DNA of 64,000 nucleotides, from NCBI RefSeq assembly GCF_902825225.1, contig NZ_CADEAK010000007.1:1-64000 (forward strand). Direction: 5' to 3'. The notes beneath the pieces were generated by a model. That model was given only the letters and a program-made list of their open reading frames with translations. It was not told the DNA's origin and did no database searches. Positions 21,720-32,576 of the stretch are shown here, piece after piece (position 1 is the first letter of the stretch; each line of letters starts with the position of its first letter). This stretch comes from Bartonella vinsonii subsp. berkhoffii ATCC 51672. GTDB lineage: Bacteria; Pseudomonadota; Alphaproteobacteria; Rhizobiales; Rhizobiaceae. The position numbers and the translations under genes are program-made.

Positions 21720-23507
21720 TTATGATGCTATAGCTTCGTGCAAGGAAATTACATTTTGATCATCCTCTTTTATCGTTGATTGATTGAATGGTAAACTACC
21801 AGTTTGTAAGAATTGATAGAAGCGGCCACCCTTATCGATCAATTCTTGAAAGCTTCCTTTTTCAATTAAGTGACCATGTTCTAGAAACAGCACAACATCA
21901 GCATTCCGTATTGTTGAAAGGCGATGTGCTATAATGAAAGTGGTACGATTGTGACTTATGCAATCAAGAGCATCTTTTACACGCGCTTCTGTTTCGACAT
22001 CAAGAGCGCTTGTTGCTTCGTCTAAAATAAGAATAGGTGCATTTTTTAAAACAGCGCGCGCGATTGCTAATCGTTGCCTTTCTCCACCTGATAATTGGGT
22101 TCCTCGCTCGCCAACCATTGTGTCATAACAATCAGTTTTTTTTAGAATAAAATCATGGGTGGCGGCTATTTTTGCTGCTTCATAAAGTTCCTCATCTGTT
22201 GCGTTCGCTCTTCCTATTGAGATATTGTTGTAAATACTGCGGTTGAAAAGGCTTGCGTCTTGAAACACTGTCGCTAAAGATTTGCGTAAGGATTTTCGAT
22301 TAACAGAGCGTATATTTATTCCGTCGATAGAGATATGTCCAAATGTTCGGTCATATACACGCTGCAACAAATTGATTAATGTGGTTTTTCCAGCACCTGT
22401 TGGTCCTATAATAGCTACAGTTTGTCCTGTTTTTCACTTCAAAGGAAATATCAAAAATACCTTGAGAAGAATTTGGGAATTTATAGGTAACATGATGAAA
22501 TTCTATTGCTCCCTTAACATTCGGAAGAGAAGGGAGATTTGCAGGTTCATTGATATGAAAGGTTGCGTCTTCCATTACAAAGAATTTTTGTAATTTTGCT
22601 TGTGAGGATACGGTTAAATTAATAAAATTGCTCATTTGATCTAGACGGCTGATCATTAATTGTGCAAATCCGATAAAAGCAACAACTTCACCTATGCGTA
22701 ATTGACCTTTTGCTACAAAAAAAGCTCCAAGAAGAAGGACACAAACGATTGAAATGATTGAAGCCATTCTGTTTAAGCCACTTGCAAGAACCCACCAATT
22801 GAGAACAGGATTTTGTGCTTTAAGAAGGTTGTTTGTATGTTGATGTAATATGGAAGTTTCTTCTTTTATTCGGTTATAACTTTGTACAATGGAAACGTTG
22901 GAGATTGAATCGCTAATATGTTTAAAAACATTATGATGATAGCATTCTACAGCGGGTTGTCCGTCTTTTGTTTTACGCATGACTAAACGTGCAATCAATA
23001 CGTAGATGATGGCAAGTACAACCAAGACTGTTGAAAGACGCCAATTCATGTTAAAGGCTGTAGGAATGAGAACGAGTAACGCAACAAGAGTTGAAAGATG
23101 TTGACGCATAAAATCAAGCCATATGGTTGACATAGAATCTACAGCGCGCAAAAGTAATATGAAGAGCATTAGACGTTCCACGCTGTTGATGCCAAATGAG
23201 GGGCATGGCGATGATACGCTCAAAGGATTCAGTTAAAACAGCTAAGCGGCGTCTATGTGCTAAGCGATCAGCACTGCGGGCAACAAGAATATAAGCAATA
23301 ATATGAGAAATACCAAAGCATACCCAAATCGTAAGGGTAGGGATAATAGCTAATTTTCTGCGATGGAGTCAATGACGCGTCCAAATAAAATAGGTTCTGC
23401 GATGGTAATAATAGCCAATATAACATTAGCAGTACAGATTAAAATAGATGTCTTTTTTTCTTTGTTTAGATAGTTGAGAATACGAGCATATGTTTTGAAA
23501 AGGACAC
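21720..23507 (-). pseudogene. ndvA: Broken ndvA/chvA: cyclic beta-1,2-glucan ABC exporter
   Basis: Decayed gene for the membrane-plus-ATPase exporter that moves cyclic beta-1,2-glucan to the periplasm (NdvA/ChvA/Cgt in Rhizobiales). Read in successive frames, the product is collinear with the family: AEPILFGRVIDSIAEN, VARSADRLAHRRRLAVLTES, WLDFMRQHLSTLVALLVLIP, VMRKTKDGQPAVE, SISNVSIVQSYNRI, LNWWVLASGLNRMAS, Walker A GPTGAGKTT (about 22400), LSGGERQRLAIARAVL and Walker B PILILDEATSALD. There are frameshifts near 23360, 23185 and 22430 (5-A run on the coding strand), and the start is out of frame. No full-length product is possible. Convergent with alaS. Confidence 0.92.
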
Positions 23508-23712
23508 AGATAATTATCTCCAATTAGCTTGCAAGCGTAAAGGTTACGATTTGTAATCGTTACACTTTGAGCTAATAAAATTTGAACAGTAAGAAAATGC
23601 AATTTTGGATACTTATTGTAATATGGTGTGATAAAGCCGTCGGTGGATTTTTGTATTTATAAAGATAGGGTGCAAAATTGGTAAATGAAATTATATTATT
23701 TAGGAAACTTTT

Positions 23713-24696
23713 ATGGCAGGCGTAGAAATAAAAAAGATTGAGTCAGATGAAAATGGAATGCGCTTAGATCGCTGGTTTAAAGTGCATTATCCAGGACTTG
23801 GATTTGGATATTTACAAAAATTGCTGCGTTCTGGTCAAATACGGGTTGATGGTAGGCGTGTTAAAGCCGATACGCGCCTTCTCATAGGGCAATCTGTTCG
23901 TGTACCACCTTTACCTGTTGATGATAAGGAAAGCTTTCTTGTAACGGATAAAACACTTCGTGGACAGGATGATGGGACCGTTTTGAAAAAAATGCTGCTT
24001 TATGAAGATGCAAAAGTTTTTGTTTTTAACAAACCTGCGGGATTAGCTGTACAAGGAGGCTCTGGTTTAACACGTCATGTGGATGTTATGCTTGAGGTAT
24101 GGCGCAATAAAAAAGGGGAAAAACCACGTTTGGTTCATCGTCTTGATCGTGAAACATCAGGTGTGCTTATTGTTGCGCGGTCAAGAGGAGCTGCTCAGGC
24201 TTTAACGGCTGCTTTTAGAACACGGGAGACGAAAAAGACTTATTGGGCATTGGTTCGGGGAGTTCCTAAAAAAAATCAGGATAAAATTTCAACATGGATG
24301 GTTAAGGAAAACACTGCACAAGGTGATAAAATGCGCGTTTGTGAACACGGAGAACCAGATTCTAGCCATGCAGTTTCTTATTATCGTGTTTTAGATACAA
24401 GAGGGAGAACACTTTCATGGCTTGAAATGGAACCCTACACAGGTAGAACACATCAGCTACGTGTACATGCCGCCCATATAGATCACCCTATCATTGGTGA
24501 TCCAAAATATTTTTTTTCTGATAGCAATTGGAAGTTACCAGGAGGAATTCAAAACCGTCTTCATCTTCATGCACGTCGTATTCGTATTCCTCATCCTTCA
24601 GGAGGGATATTAGATATTGTCGCGCCTTTACCACCTCATATGGTACAAAGTTTTAATCTTTTGGCTTTTAATGAGAATGATGGTGAGACAGAATAA
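23713..24696 (+). CDS. rluC: 23S rRNA pseudouridine synthase, RluA family (RluC-type)
   Basis: RluA-family synthase of 327 residues, predicted to isomerise uridines in 23S rRNA. An S4 RNA-binding domain occupies about residues 14-75 (LDRWFKVHYPGLGFGYLQKL), followed by the catalytic domain with HRLDRETSG (catalytic Asp145) and the motifs YTGRTHQLRVHAAHIDHPIIGD. The ATG at 23713 follows AGGAAAC. Assignment to RluC rather than RluD rests on the S4 domain and the Rhizobiales neighbourhood before atp12, so the exact target site is inferred. Confidence 0.88.
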   Translation: MAGVEIKKIESDENGMRLDRWFKVHYPGLGFGYLQKLLRSGQIRVDGRRVKADTRLLIGQSVRVPPLPVDDKESFLVTDKTLRGQDDGTVLKKMLLYEDAKVFVFNKPAGLAVQGGSGLTRHVDVMLEVWRNKKGEKPRLVHRLDRETSGVLIVARSRGAAQALTAAFRTRETKKTYWALVRGVPKKNQDKISTWMVKENTAQGDKMRVCEHGEPDSSHAVSYYRVLDTRGRTLSWLEMEPYTGRTHQLRVHAAHIDHPIIGDPKYFFSDSNWKLPGGIQNRLHLHARRIRIPHPSGGILDIVAPLPPHMVQSFNLLAFNENDGETE

Positions 24697-24712
24697 GAGA
24701 AAATTTTTACAA

Positions 24713-24822
24713 TTTGTTCTGTTTGATTTGGCAAATTTTGTATAAAGATTGAAGAAGGTATAGCATCTGTTATGAAAAGAGCTTTTGATAAATTACCGTT
24801 ATTCAGGACTTGTATTTTTTAG
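24713..24822 (+). pseudogene. Possible remnant of a HAD-family phosphatase N-terminus
   Basis: Just after rluC, the plus strand reads FVLFDLANFV, resembling the HAD motif I (LFDxDGTLVD), then in another frame IEEGIASVMKRAFDKLPLF, where HAD phosphatases have their first helix. A HAD phosphatase normally sits between rluC and atp12 in related Rhizobiales. The match is short and the catalytic Asp pair is not intact, so this is a weak call. Confidence 0.25.
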
Positions 24823-25050
24823 TTATAAATTTGCTGATATCTTTTACAAATTCTCTTATCTACAGTTTTTTATCATCGTTTAACCAAAAACGACCAGTTT
24901 CATATAAACCATCATTTTTACTGTAACCTAATCTTTAAATTTTTTTAATTCAGCACTAACAGGGTATGAATAATCTATAAGAAATGAATATTGTAAAAAT
25001 TGACTTACTTCGTTAATGATTATCTTCAGGCGATTAAAGATCGGGTCTAA
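24803..25050 (-). pseudogene. Degraded coding remnant, unrecognised
   Basis: The minus strand reads a coherent peptide (LDPIFNRLKIIINEVSQFL, then YSYPVSAELKKFKD), then after a one-base shift LGYSKNDGLYETGRFWLND, an in-frame TAG, and IREFVKDISKFITKKYKS before a final TGA. The frames join end to end, as expected of a decayed gene. I do not recognise the family. It begins just downstream of the broken VOC gene, in the same frame as the end of that gene. Confidence 0.35.
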
Positions 25051-25056
25051 GGCTTT

Positions 25057-25445
25057 TTAATCCAGTGGACAAACACGAATAATATGGCCGTCGGGATCTT
25101 TGATTAGGAAGGTACGTCCAAATATGTCATATAGGGTTCCTTCAAGACATTTATCTTAACGGTGGTTTGCTCTTGCCATTCTGCATAGAGCTTATCTATG
25201 TCCTCTCCATGAGGCAACATAATGCCAATTTCGGAAAAACAAGGTACATTTTCCTCAGGCACACCGCCCCCAGATCAGATAGCAAAGAGTGCATCACCCG
25301 AAGAAGCAAATGCAACATAGCGTGGCGAGACGAATACAGGCTCTTTCTTGAAGATGAATTTGTAAAAAGCGGTAGAATACTCTACGTTTGATACATATAC
25401 CAACTGTAGGTTTGGGATAACAGGATAAGTAGGGATATGACTCAG
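25057..25445 (-). pseudogene. Broken VOC-superfamily (glyoxalase/bleomycin-resistance-like) protein gene
   Basis: The minus strand encodes a single VOC unit of about 128 residues: SHIPTYPVIPNLQLVYVSNV, EYSTAFYKFIFKKEPVF, PRYVAFASSGDALFAI, an in-frame TGA where a Trp codon is likely, SGGGVPEENVPCFSEIGIML, then after a frameshift (near 25120) GRTFLIKDPDGHIIRVCPLD and TAA. KDPDGHIIRV is the typical C-terminal metal-site strand. The start codon is also damaged (CTG in place of ATG). Substrate unknown; the gene is clearly non-functional. Confidence 0.85.
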
Positions 25446-26038
25446 GAATTCTCCAATGATTTAACAGCTGTTGCCTGACATGATATACCTTATTAGAGAC
25501 GATTACAACAAGAGTTTGTGATGCTTCCGTTCGCGGTGTGCTCTATTTATCCTATTATGCCCTAAAACATGGTCGTTTAGAGCGGTGATATAAGACACAG
25601 GAAAACTTTATACAGAAGGAATATGTTAGACGAAGAGTGGGGTACCTTTGTCGCTGTTTTTAGGTAAAGTGAGATGGTGAGTAAAATGCATTGCTTTATA
25701 GTTTTTTGGGTGGTGAACGTTTTTTTTCTTTAACATTCTGCTAGAAATGTTTTTTAAGCTGTTAATGCGTGATATACCACTATTGTAGGTAAATAATTTG
25801 CAAAGTAATGAACCTGTTCATCTTCACCATCAAATTCAATAGAATTCAATTTTTAAAAGAAGACAAATATTAAAAAATTGCTCTCATTGTTCTTGCTCAA
25901 TATAAGAATAAGGCATTTACCATTGTCTTGTTTGTAAAAGGGACATGAAATATAGTCTTAAATCAGATTAATGCTGGTAAGATTTTTCTTTCTTTTAGGG
26001 TGGGAAGAAGGTCAATAAAAATATCAGAGGTCAACAAT
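25446..26038. other. Non-coding stretch before atp12
   Basis: No gene is recognisable in these 593 bases. Short open stretches on both strands do not join into a known protein. It is probably further decayed sequence continuous with the pseudogene zone upstream, and must hold the atp12 promoter. Confidence 0.5.
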
Positions 26039-26821
26039 ATGCGTGAAATTTTGAATCATTTTGATATGCCATTGAATAGAAATCATTCTGTTGAGAAAAT
26101 TCAAAAACTTTCATGTTCGCCACTTCCCAAACGATTTTATAAAGAAGTAAAAGTTTTGTGTGAAGAAAGAGGCTTTTCTGTATTTTTGGATGGATGTCCG
26201 GTGAAAACACCGGCAAAGCGCTTTTTTATCGTGCCAACAGAAGCTTTTGCTATGTTAGTGGCAGAGGAATTTGAAAGCCAAAAGCAAGTTATTGATCCAG
26301 CAAAAATGCCGATTACACGTCTTGTTAACACTGTTATTGATGGCATAGCTGATGATATGCAGAGTGTTTTTGAAGATTTATTGCGTTTTGTTGCATCCGA
26401 TATGATCTTTTATCGTGCACAAACACCAAAAGAATTGGTACAGAGACAATGTGAACAGTGGGATCCTTTATTGGATTGGGCAGAAGAAAAACTTGGTGCA
26501 CGTTTTCATTTGACAGAAGGGTTTATGCATGTTGAACAACCACGAGAAGCTATTCAAGCGGTAAGCAGTTATTTGCGTAAAGTTGAGTCTCCTTATATGC
26601 TTGCTGCACTTCACGTCATGACAACTTTAACAGGATCAGCTCTTATTGCTCTTGCTGTTTTTGCTAAGAAAATTAATACAGATTATGCTTGGAATATTGC
26701 CCATTTAGATGAAGATTGGATGATGGAGCAATGGGGTAGCGATGAAGAAGCAATAGCGCGTCGTGCTCATAAGAAAATTGAATTTAATGCTGCTGCTACA
26801 ATCATTACAACTTGTGTTTAA
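26039..26821 (+). CDS. ATP12-family F1-ATPase assembly chaperone
   Basis: ATP12-like chaperone of 260 residues, which in mitochondria protects F1 alpha subunits before assembly; alphaproteobacteria carry homologues of unproven role. Visible family features are KRFYKEVKVLCEERGFSVFLDG, VKTPAKRFFIVPT, EEFESQKQVIDPAKMPITRL and the acidic W-rich stretch HLDEDWMMEQWGSDEEA near the C-terminus. The ATG at 26039 follows AGAGGT; a GTG at 26000 would add 13 residues. Confidence 0.9.
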   Translation: MREILNHFDMPLNRNHSVEKIQKLSCSPLPKRFYKEVKVLCEERGFSVFLDGCPVKTPAKRFFIVPTEAFAMLVAEEFESQKQVIDPAKMPITRLVNTVIDGIADDMQSVFEDLLRFVASDMIFYRAQTPKELVQRQCEQWDPLLDWAEEKLGARFHLTEGFMHVEQPREAIQAVSSYLRKVESPYMLAALHVMTTLTGSALIALAVFAKKINTDYAWNIAHLDEDWMMEQWGSDEEAIARRAHKKIEFNAAATIITTCV

Positions 26822-26861
26822 AGTTAAATTCCCTTTTATTTTACGTAGAGCTTTTTCTTCA

Positions 26862-27407
26862 TCAGAGTATTTTTGTGATTTTCTGGTGATTTACTTTTAT
26901 TTTTTCAAGTCCAGGAAATGCTTCACTGGTTATGTTTAAGATTGTCTCATCATTACCACGGATAAAATACCACTGGTTATTGTCAAAAAGCGCAATAACT
27001 TCAGTTTGAATAGAGCATCTTTTTCCAGCATTTGTTGTCGTTATAAACTCCACAGGTATAACAAAATAAGGAATACCATTATCAAGTTTTCCTTCACGTT
27101 TTTGTTTTTGGTCGATGTGGATGCTCTCAATTTTATAATTTTTTGCCAATCGTTCTATTTGGCTTTTCATGATTTGTTGGAATTGTGATTTACTAAGATT
27201 TTTTTTGGCAGTTAAAATGTTGATGATTTGGGGAGGGATAGCATTGAAGATGGCATTGGCATCGCCATTTTGAATTGCTTTGCTGTAAGCAAAAGCTGCT
27301 TTTTCAAGATCTACAAGTTTTTGATTTGCAACTGTATAATTCTGAATTGTTGGAAGAATAAAAGCAATACATAAAAGGATGGGGAAAAGAAAACGAATTT
27401 TCAGCAT
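26862..27407 (-). CDS. Uncharacterised exported or membrane-anchored protein
   Basis: Unrecognised protein of 181 residues. The chosen ATG at 27407 gives MLKIRFLFPILLCIAFILP, a signal peptide or N-terminal anchor, after an AAAGG site; an upstream in-frame start at 27512 would add 35 residues and would begin inside the glnA terminator hairpin. The mature part starts with a helix (KLVDLEKAAFAYSKAIQNGDA) and continues into a beta-rich domain ending EAFPGLEKIKVNHQKITKIL. The fold looks like an NTF2/DUF-type periplasmic domain, but that is only an impression. Confidence 0.75.
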   Translation of the reverse strand: MLKIRFLFPILLCIAFILPTIQNYTVANQKLVDLEKAAFAYSKAIQNGDANAIFNAIPPQIINILTAKKNLSKSQFQQIMKSQIERLAKNYKIESIHIDQKQKREGKLDNGIPYFVIPVEFITTTNAGKRCSIQTEVIALFDNNQWYFIRGNDETILNITSEAFPGLEKIKVNHQKITKIL

Positions 27408-27510
27408 TAGAAGCCTTTTAAATTGATTTGAATGGATTCCAATTAAACTTATAAAGGAAAAGTACATAAGTAAAAAGCCGCCTATGCTCTTATATAAGAA
27501 GGATATCCAC

Positions 27511-27538
27511 AAAAATGGAGGCGTTAGCCTCCATTTTT
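27511..27538 (-). terminator. Terminator of the glnB-glnA unit
   Basis: AAAAATGGAGGC at 27511-27522 and GCCTCCATTTTT at 27527-27538 form a perfect 12-bp stem with a GTTA loop. On the minus strand the stem ends in TTTTT, 27 bp after the glnA stop. Confidence 0.85.
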
Positions 27539-27564
27539 AAATCAAAAAGAATATTCTATTATTC

Positions 27565-28974
27565 TTAAACAGAATAGTACATATCAAACTCGACAGGATG
27601 AGGCGTTGTTTCGTAGCGCAAAACCTCTTGCATTTTTACTTGGATGAAGGAATTAATCTGATCATCATCAAAAACGTCGCCGGCTTTAAGAAAACTACGA
27701 TCTTTATCAAGTGCTTCAAGCGCTTCACGTAGACTTCCTGAGACTGTGGGGATTTCTTTACGTTCTTTTAAGGGAAGATCGTAAAGATCTTTATCCATAG
27801 CATGTCCAGGATGAATTTTATTTTTAATACCATCAAGACCAGCCATTAAGAGGGCTGCAAATGCTAGATAGGGATTTGCTGTTGGATCTGGAAAACGCAC
27901 TTCTACGCGTTTTGAATTTGGCGAAGAACTCATCGGAATACGGCAAGATGCAGAACGGTTACGTGCAGAATAAGCAAGAAGGACAGGCGCTTCATAACCA
28001 GGAACTAAACGCTTATAGGAGTTTGTGGATGGATTAGTAAAGGCGTTGAGTGCTTTTGCATGCTTAATAACACCACCGATAAAAAATAAGCATGTTTCTG
28101 ATAGTCCAGCATATTCATTTCCCGCAAAAATTGGTTTACCATCTTTCCAAATAGATATGTGAACATGCATGCCTGAGCCGTTATCACCAAAAACAGGTTT
28201 TGGCATGAAAGTTGCTGTTTTTCCATAGCTATTTGCTATTTGGTGCACAACATATTTAAAAATTTGCATCTTGTCGGCTTCGCGAACGAGCGTATCAAAG
28301 CGAATACCCAATTCATGCTGTCCTGCTGCTACTTCGTGATGGTGCTTCTCAACGCGGACTCCCATATCTTTGAGTGCTGTGAGCATTTCAGAGCGCATAT
28401 CTTGGCAAGAATCGATAGGAGGAACTGGAAGATATCCTCCCTTCATTCGTGGGCGATGGCCAAGGTTGCCTACCTCATATTCCGTATCATCATTGGAGGG
28501 TAATTCACTTGAATCGAGCTTAAATCCTGTGTTGTAAGGATCTGTCTTATAGCGTACATCATCAAAGATAAAAAATTCTGCTTCTGGACCGACATTGATT
28601 GTATCTCCGATACCTAGAGATTTCATATAGACTTCAGCCCTCTTGGCGATAGAACGAGGATCTCTGCGATAAAACTCTCCAGAAACAGGATCGAGCACAT
28701 CACAAAATATGACCAAAGTAGATTGAGCAAAAAAAGGATCTATATGCGCCGTTTCGGGATCTGGCATTAAAACCATGTCAGATTCATTGATTGTTTTCCA
28801 GCCGGAAATTGAAGAACCATCGAACATAACGCCATCGCTAAATGTATCTTCACTGATTTCTGCGATATCCATTGTAACGTGATGCAGCTTTCCTCGTGGA
28901 TCGGTAAAACGCAAATCGATAAAACGGATTTCGTTATCTGCAATCTGTTTGATAATATCTGAGGCGGTTGTCAT
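27565..28974 (-). CDS. glnA: Glutamine synthetase, type I
   Basis: GlnA of 469 residues, makes glutamine from glutamate, ammonia and ATP as a dodecamer. Catalytic motifs visible: [16 protein letters not shown], the [10 protein letters not shown] metal-binding segment, [34 protein letters not shown] and [15 protein letters not shown]. Tyr398 in [10 protein letters not shown] is the conserved adenylylation site. The ATG at 28974 is preferred over a TTG two codons upstream. It lies 61 bp after glnB, the standard alphaproteobacterial glnB-glnA unit, and probably shares its promoter. Confidence 0.98.
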   Translation of the reverse strand: MTTASDIIKQIADNEIRFIDLRFTDPRGKLHHVTMDIAEISEDTFSDGVMFDGSSISGWKTINESDMVLMPDPETAHIDPFFAQSTLVIFCDVLDPVSGEFYRRDPRSIAKRAEVYMKSLGIGDTINVGPEAEFFIFDDVRYKTDPYNTGFKLDSSELPSNDDTEYEVGNLGHRPRMKGGYLPVPPIDSCQDMRSEMLTALKDMGVRVEKHHHEVAAGQHELGIRFDTLVREADKMQIFKYVVHQIANSYGKTATFMPKPVFGDNGSGMHVHISIWKDGKPIFAGNEYAGLSETCLFFIGGVIKHAKALNAFTNPSTNSYKRLVPGYEAPVLLAYSARNRSASCRIPMSSSPNSKRVEVRFPDPTANPYLAFAALLMAGLDGIKNKIHPGHAMDKDLYDLPLKERKEIPTVSGSLREALEALDKDRSFLKAGDVFDDDQINSFIQVKMQEVLRYETTPHPVEFDMYYSV

Positions 28975-29035
28975 ATTCAATTTCCTTATGTGGGATTGAG
29001 GTGGATAAAAGAGATAAAAATTTGATTATTATTTG

Positions 29036-29416
<381 letters not shown>

Positions 29417-29420
29417 TCAC

Positions 29421-29448
29421 ATTATATTGGCAACTGTGAGATGACCAA
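29421..29448 (-). promoter_or_regulatory. Candidate glnB-glnA promoter
   Basis: On the minus strand, TTGGTC (29443-29448), a 16-nt spacer and a perfect TATAAT (29421-29426), about 47 bp before the glnB ATG. A TTTGTGCACAAA palindrome at 29456-29467 lies just upstream of the -35 and could bind a regulator. No sigma-54 type -24/-12 element was found. Confidence 0.5.
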
Positions 29449-29663
29449 CAGATACTTTGTGCACAAAAAGGCAAAAGTTATATGATTCAATATTTTTTGC
29501 AAAGTTCCTCTTATGCCATAAAATGAAATGCTATTGTTCTTTGAGTAAGATCTTACAAGTTTTTTAGAATAAAAAATAATACAATGAATTAAGGGATATT
29601 TGGGAATAAGGGTTTTTTAGTTTTCTTTTTTCTTATTGCGCTATACCAATTTTCTATTCTACT

Positions 29664-32576
29664 TTAGGAAGAATTATATAAAGGTCGGCGCAGTAAAATT
29701 TCTTTCAAAAATTTTCCCGTGTAGGAAGCGGGAACTTGAATAATATCTTCAGGACGCCCAACCGCCACAACTTCACCACCACGATCCCCGCCTTCTGGTC
29801 CTAAATCAATAATCCAGTCGGCTGTTTTTATAACTTCAAGATTATGTTCTATGACTACAACTGTATTGCCTTGCTCGACGAGTTCATGCAGCACTTCAAG
29901 GAGTTTAGAAATATCATGGAAATGCAAACCTGTTGTTGGTTCATCCAAAATATAGAGTGTACGCCCCGTTGTTTTGCGTGAAAGTTCTTTCGCAAGTTTT
30001 ACACGTTGGGCTTCACCACCGGAAAGTGTTGTGGCTTGTTGTCCTACTTTGATATAGCCAAGACCAACTTTAATGAGAGTCTTCATTTTGTTGTGGATGC
30101 TGGGAACAGCTTGGAAAAATTCTTCAGCTTTTTCGATTGTCATATCCAAAATATCGGCGATGGACTTTTTTTTAAATTTTACTTCCAACGTTTCTCTATT
30201 ATAACGTTTTCCTTGGCAAACATCACAAGTAACGTAAACGTCAGGTAAAAAATGCATTTCAATTTTGATGACTCCATCTCCTTGACATGCTTCACAGCGT
30301 CCTCCCTTAATATTGAATGAAAAGCGTCCTGCTTGATAGCCACGCGCTTTTGATTCTGGAAGTTCAGCAAACCACTCACGGATTGGGGTAAATGCACCTG
30401 TATAGGTTGCTGGATTTGAACGTGGAGTGCGTCCAATAGGCGCTTGATTGATCTCAATGACTTTATCAAGAAACTCTAATCCTTCAATTTTGTCATAGCT
30501 TGCTGGGCTATGATGACTTCCCATGATAGAGTGTGATGCAGCTTTGAAAAGAGTTTCAATAAGAAATGTTGATTTGCCACCGCCTGAAACTCCAGTAACA
30601 CATGTGAAGGTTCCAAGAGGGATATCAGCACGAATATTTTTCAGGTTATTGCCTCGTGCACCAATAATTTTCAGTGTTTTTGATTTTGATATTTTGCGTC
30701 GTTGAACAGGCACTGGAACAGCTATTTTCCCTGAGAGGTATTGACCTGTGAGAGAGGAGGCGTTTTCTATAATTTCTTGCGGTGTACCTTGTGCTATGAT
30801 CTCTCCCCCATGAACACCTGCGGCAGGGCCCATATCGACTACATGGTCTGCAGTAAGGATAGCATCTTCATCATGTTCTACAACAATAACGGTATTGCCA
30901 AGATTACGCAGATGGTGCAGCATTTTCAGAAGGCGTTCATTATCGCGTTGGTGTAGACCAATAGATGGCTCATCTAAAATATAAAGGACTCCTGTAAGAC
31001 CAGAACCAATTTGAGAAGCTAACCGAATACGTTGGCTTTCTCCCCCTGAAAGGGTGCTTGAACTTCGAGATAAGGTGAGATATTCGAGTCCTACATGATT
31101 TAAAAAAGCAAGGCGTTCACGAATTTCTTTTAAAATACGTACTGCGATGTTTCGTTGTTTTTCAGTGAGATATTGGTGAATATTGGCAAACCAATCATCT
31201 ACTTTTAGGATAGAAAGTTCTGATATTTGTCCAATATGCATTCCATGGATTTTGACAGCGAGCGCCTCTGGTTTTAGCCGATAACCATGACAAGCTGGAC
31301 AGGGTGTGGAAGACATATAACGCTCAATTTCTTCACGTGACCACGTAGAATCGGTTTCTTTCCATCTTCTCTCCATATTGGGGATGATTCCTTCAAAAGA
31401 TTGAGTCGTTTTATGCGAACCGGAATCATTTTTATAAATAAAGGAGATTTCTTTGCTTTTTGTACCATAGAGAATGGCGTGTTGCGCCTCACTTGAAAGG
31501 ACACACCATTTATCTGTTAGTTTAAATTCGTAAACTTTCCCCAATGCCTCTAAGATTTGGCTATAATAGAGTGAAGACAATTTAGACCAAGGAGCAATTG
31601 CACCATCCTTTAACGTAAGATTTTTATTTGGCACGATTTTTATCGGGTCTACAGCCTTTTTAATGCCAAGCCCATCGCAAAGAGGACAAGCGCCAAAAGG
31701 ATTATTGAATGAAAAGAGACGCGGTTCAATTTCAGGGATAGAAAATCCAGTGATGGGGCAGGAAAATTTTTCTGAAAAGATAAGCCGTTTGTGTGTTTCA
31801 TTTTTCGATTTATGAGCAGACTCTTTTGTGGTTTCTTTTTGTGCTAAGGGGTGGTCAGCCATTTCAGCAACTGCAAGCCCATTTGCTAACCGTAGACAGG
31901 TCTCTATACTGTCCGCTAGGCGAGAGGTGATGTCATTATGGACAACAATGCGGTCCACCACGACATCTATGTCATGTTTATATTTTTTATCAAGAGGAGG
32001 AATATCAGGAATTTCATAGAATATTCCATCAACTTTGGCGCGCTGAAATCCTTTTTTTAAAAGCTCCATGAGCTCTTTTTTATATTCTCCCTTTCGTCCT
32101 CGGACAAGAGGTGCCATAATGAAAATCCGCGTACCTTCTGGTAAGGACATAATTTGATCAACCATTTGGCTTACCGTTTGGCTTTCAATAGGAAGTCCTG
32201 TAGCTGGAGAATGAGGGACACCAATACGTGCAAAGAGAAGACGCATATAATCATGAATTTCAGTAACAGTTCCTACTGTTGAACGAGGATTACGGCTTGT
32301 TGTTTTTTGTTCAATAGATATCGCTGGAGAAAGACCATCTATTCGGTCGACGTCTGGTTTTTGCATGACTTCCAAAAATTGACGTGCGTAGGCAGAAAGA
32401 CTTTCAACATAGCGGCGTTGACCTTCAGCGTAAATCGTATCAAAAGCTAAAGATGATTTCCCTGATCCAGAGAGTCCGGTGATAACAATCAGCTTGTCAC
32501 GAGGGAGATCGAGGTCAATATTTTTAAGGTTATGTTCACGTGCACCGCGAATGGATATGTATTTTTGATGAGCCAT
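29664..32576 (-). CDS. uvrA: UvrABC excinuclease subunit A
   Basis: UvrA of 970 residues, the ABC-type ATPase that recognises DNA damage for nucleotide excision repair. Both ATP sites are complete: Walker A GLSGSGKS at about residue 34 and GVSGGGKST in the second half, and both [12 protein letters not shown] and [12 protein letters not shown] signatures. The C-terminal zinc module CEACQGDG...CDVCQGKR is intact. The first zinc finger reads CPITG, with Thr where the E. coli enzyme has the second Cys. Diverges from ssb across 321 bp. Confidence 0.97.
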   Translation of the reverse strand: MAHQKYISIRGAREHNLKNIDLDLPRDKLIVITGLSGSGKSSLAFDTIYAEGQRRYVESLSAYARQFLEVMQKPDVDRIDGLSPAISIEQKTTSRNPRSTVGTVTEIHDYMRLLFARIGVPHSPATGLPIESQTVSQMVDQIMSLPEGTRIFIMAPLVRGRKGEYKKELMELLKKGFQRAKVDGIFYEIPDIPPLDKKYKHDIDVVVDRIVVHNDITSRLADSIETCLRLANGLAVAEMADHPLAQKETTKESAHKSKNETHKRLIFSEKFSCPITGFSIPEIEPRLFSFNNPFGACPLCDGLGIKKAVDPIKIVPNKNLTLKDGAIAPWSKLSSLYYSQILEALGKVYEFKLTDKWCVLSSEAQHAILYGTKSKEISFIYKNDSGSHKTTQSFEGIIPNMERRWKETDSTWSREEIERYMSSTPCPACHGYRLKPEALAVKIHGMHIGQISELSILKVDDWFANIHQYLTEKQRNIAVRILKEIRERLAFLNHVGLEYLTLSRSSSTLSGGESQRIRLASQIGSGLTGVLYILDEPSIGLHQRDNERLLKMLHHLRNLGNTVIVVEHDEDAILTADHVVDMGPAAGVHGGEIIAQGTPQEIIENASSLTGQYLSGKIAVPVPVQRRKISKSKTLKIIGARGNNLKNIRADIPLGTFTCVTGVSGGGKSTFLIETLFKAASHSIMGSHHSPASYDKIEGLEFLDKVIEINQAPIGRTPRSNPATYTGAFTPIREWFAELPESKARGYQAGRFSFNIKGGRCEACQGDGVIKIEMHFLPDVYVTCDVCQGKRYNRETLEVKFKKKSIADILDMTIEKAEEFFQAVPSIHNKMKTLIKVGLGYIKVGQQATTLSGGEAQRVKLAKELSRKTTGRTLYILDEPTTGLHFHDISKLLEVLHELVEQGNTVVVIEHNLEVIKTADWIIDLGPEGGDRGGEVVAVGRPEDIIQVPASYTGKFLKEILLRRPLYNSS

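Noticed and set aside
25446-25720. Plus-strand peptide DASVRGVLYLSYYALKHGR near 25520
   Set aside because: Short, bounded by stops, no start and no recognised family.
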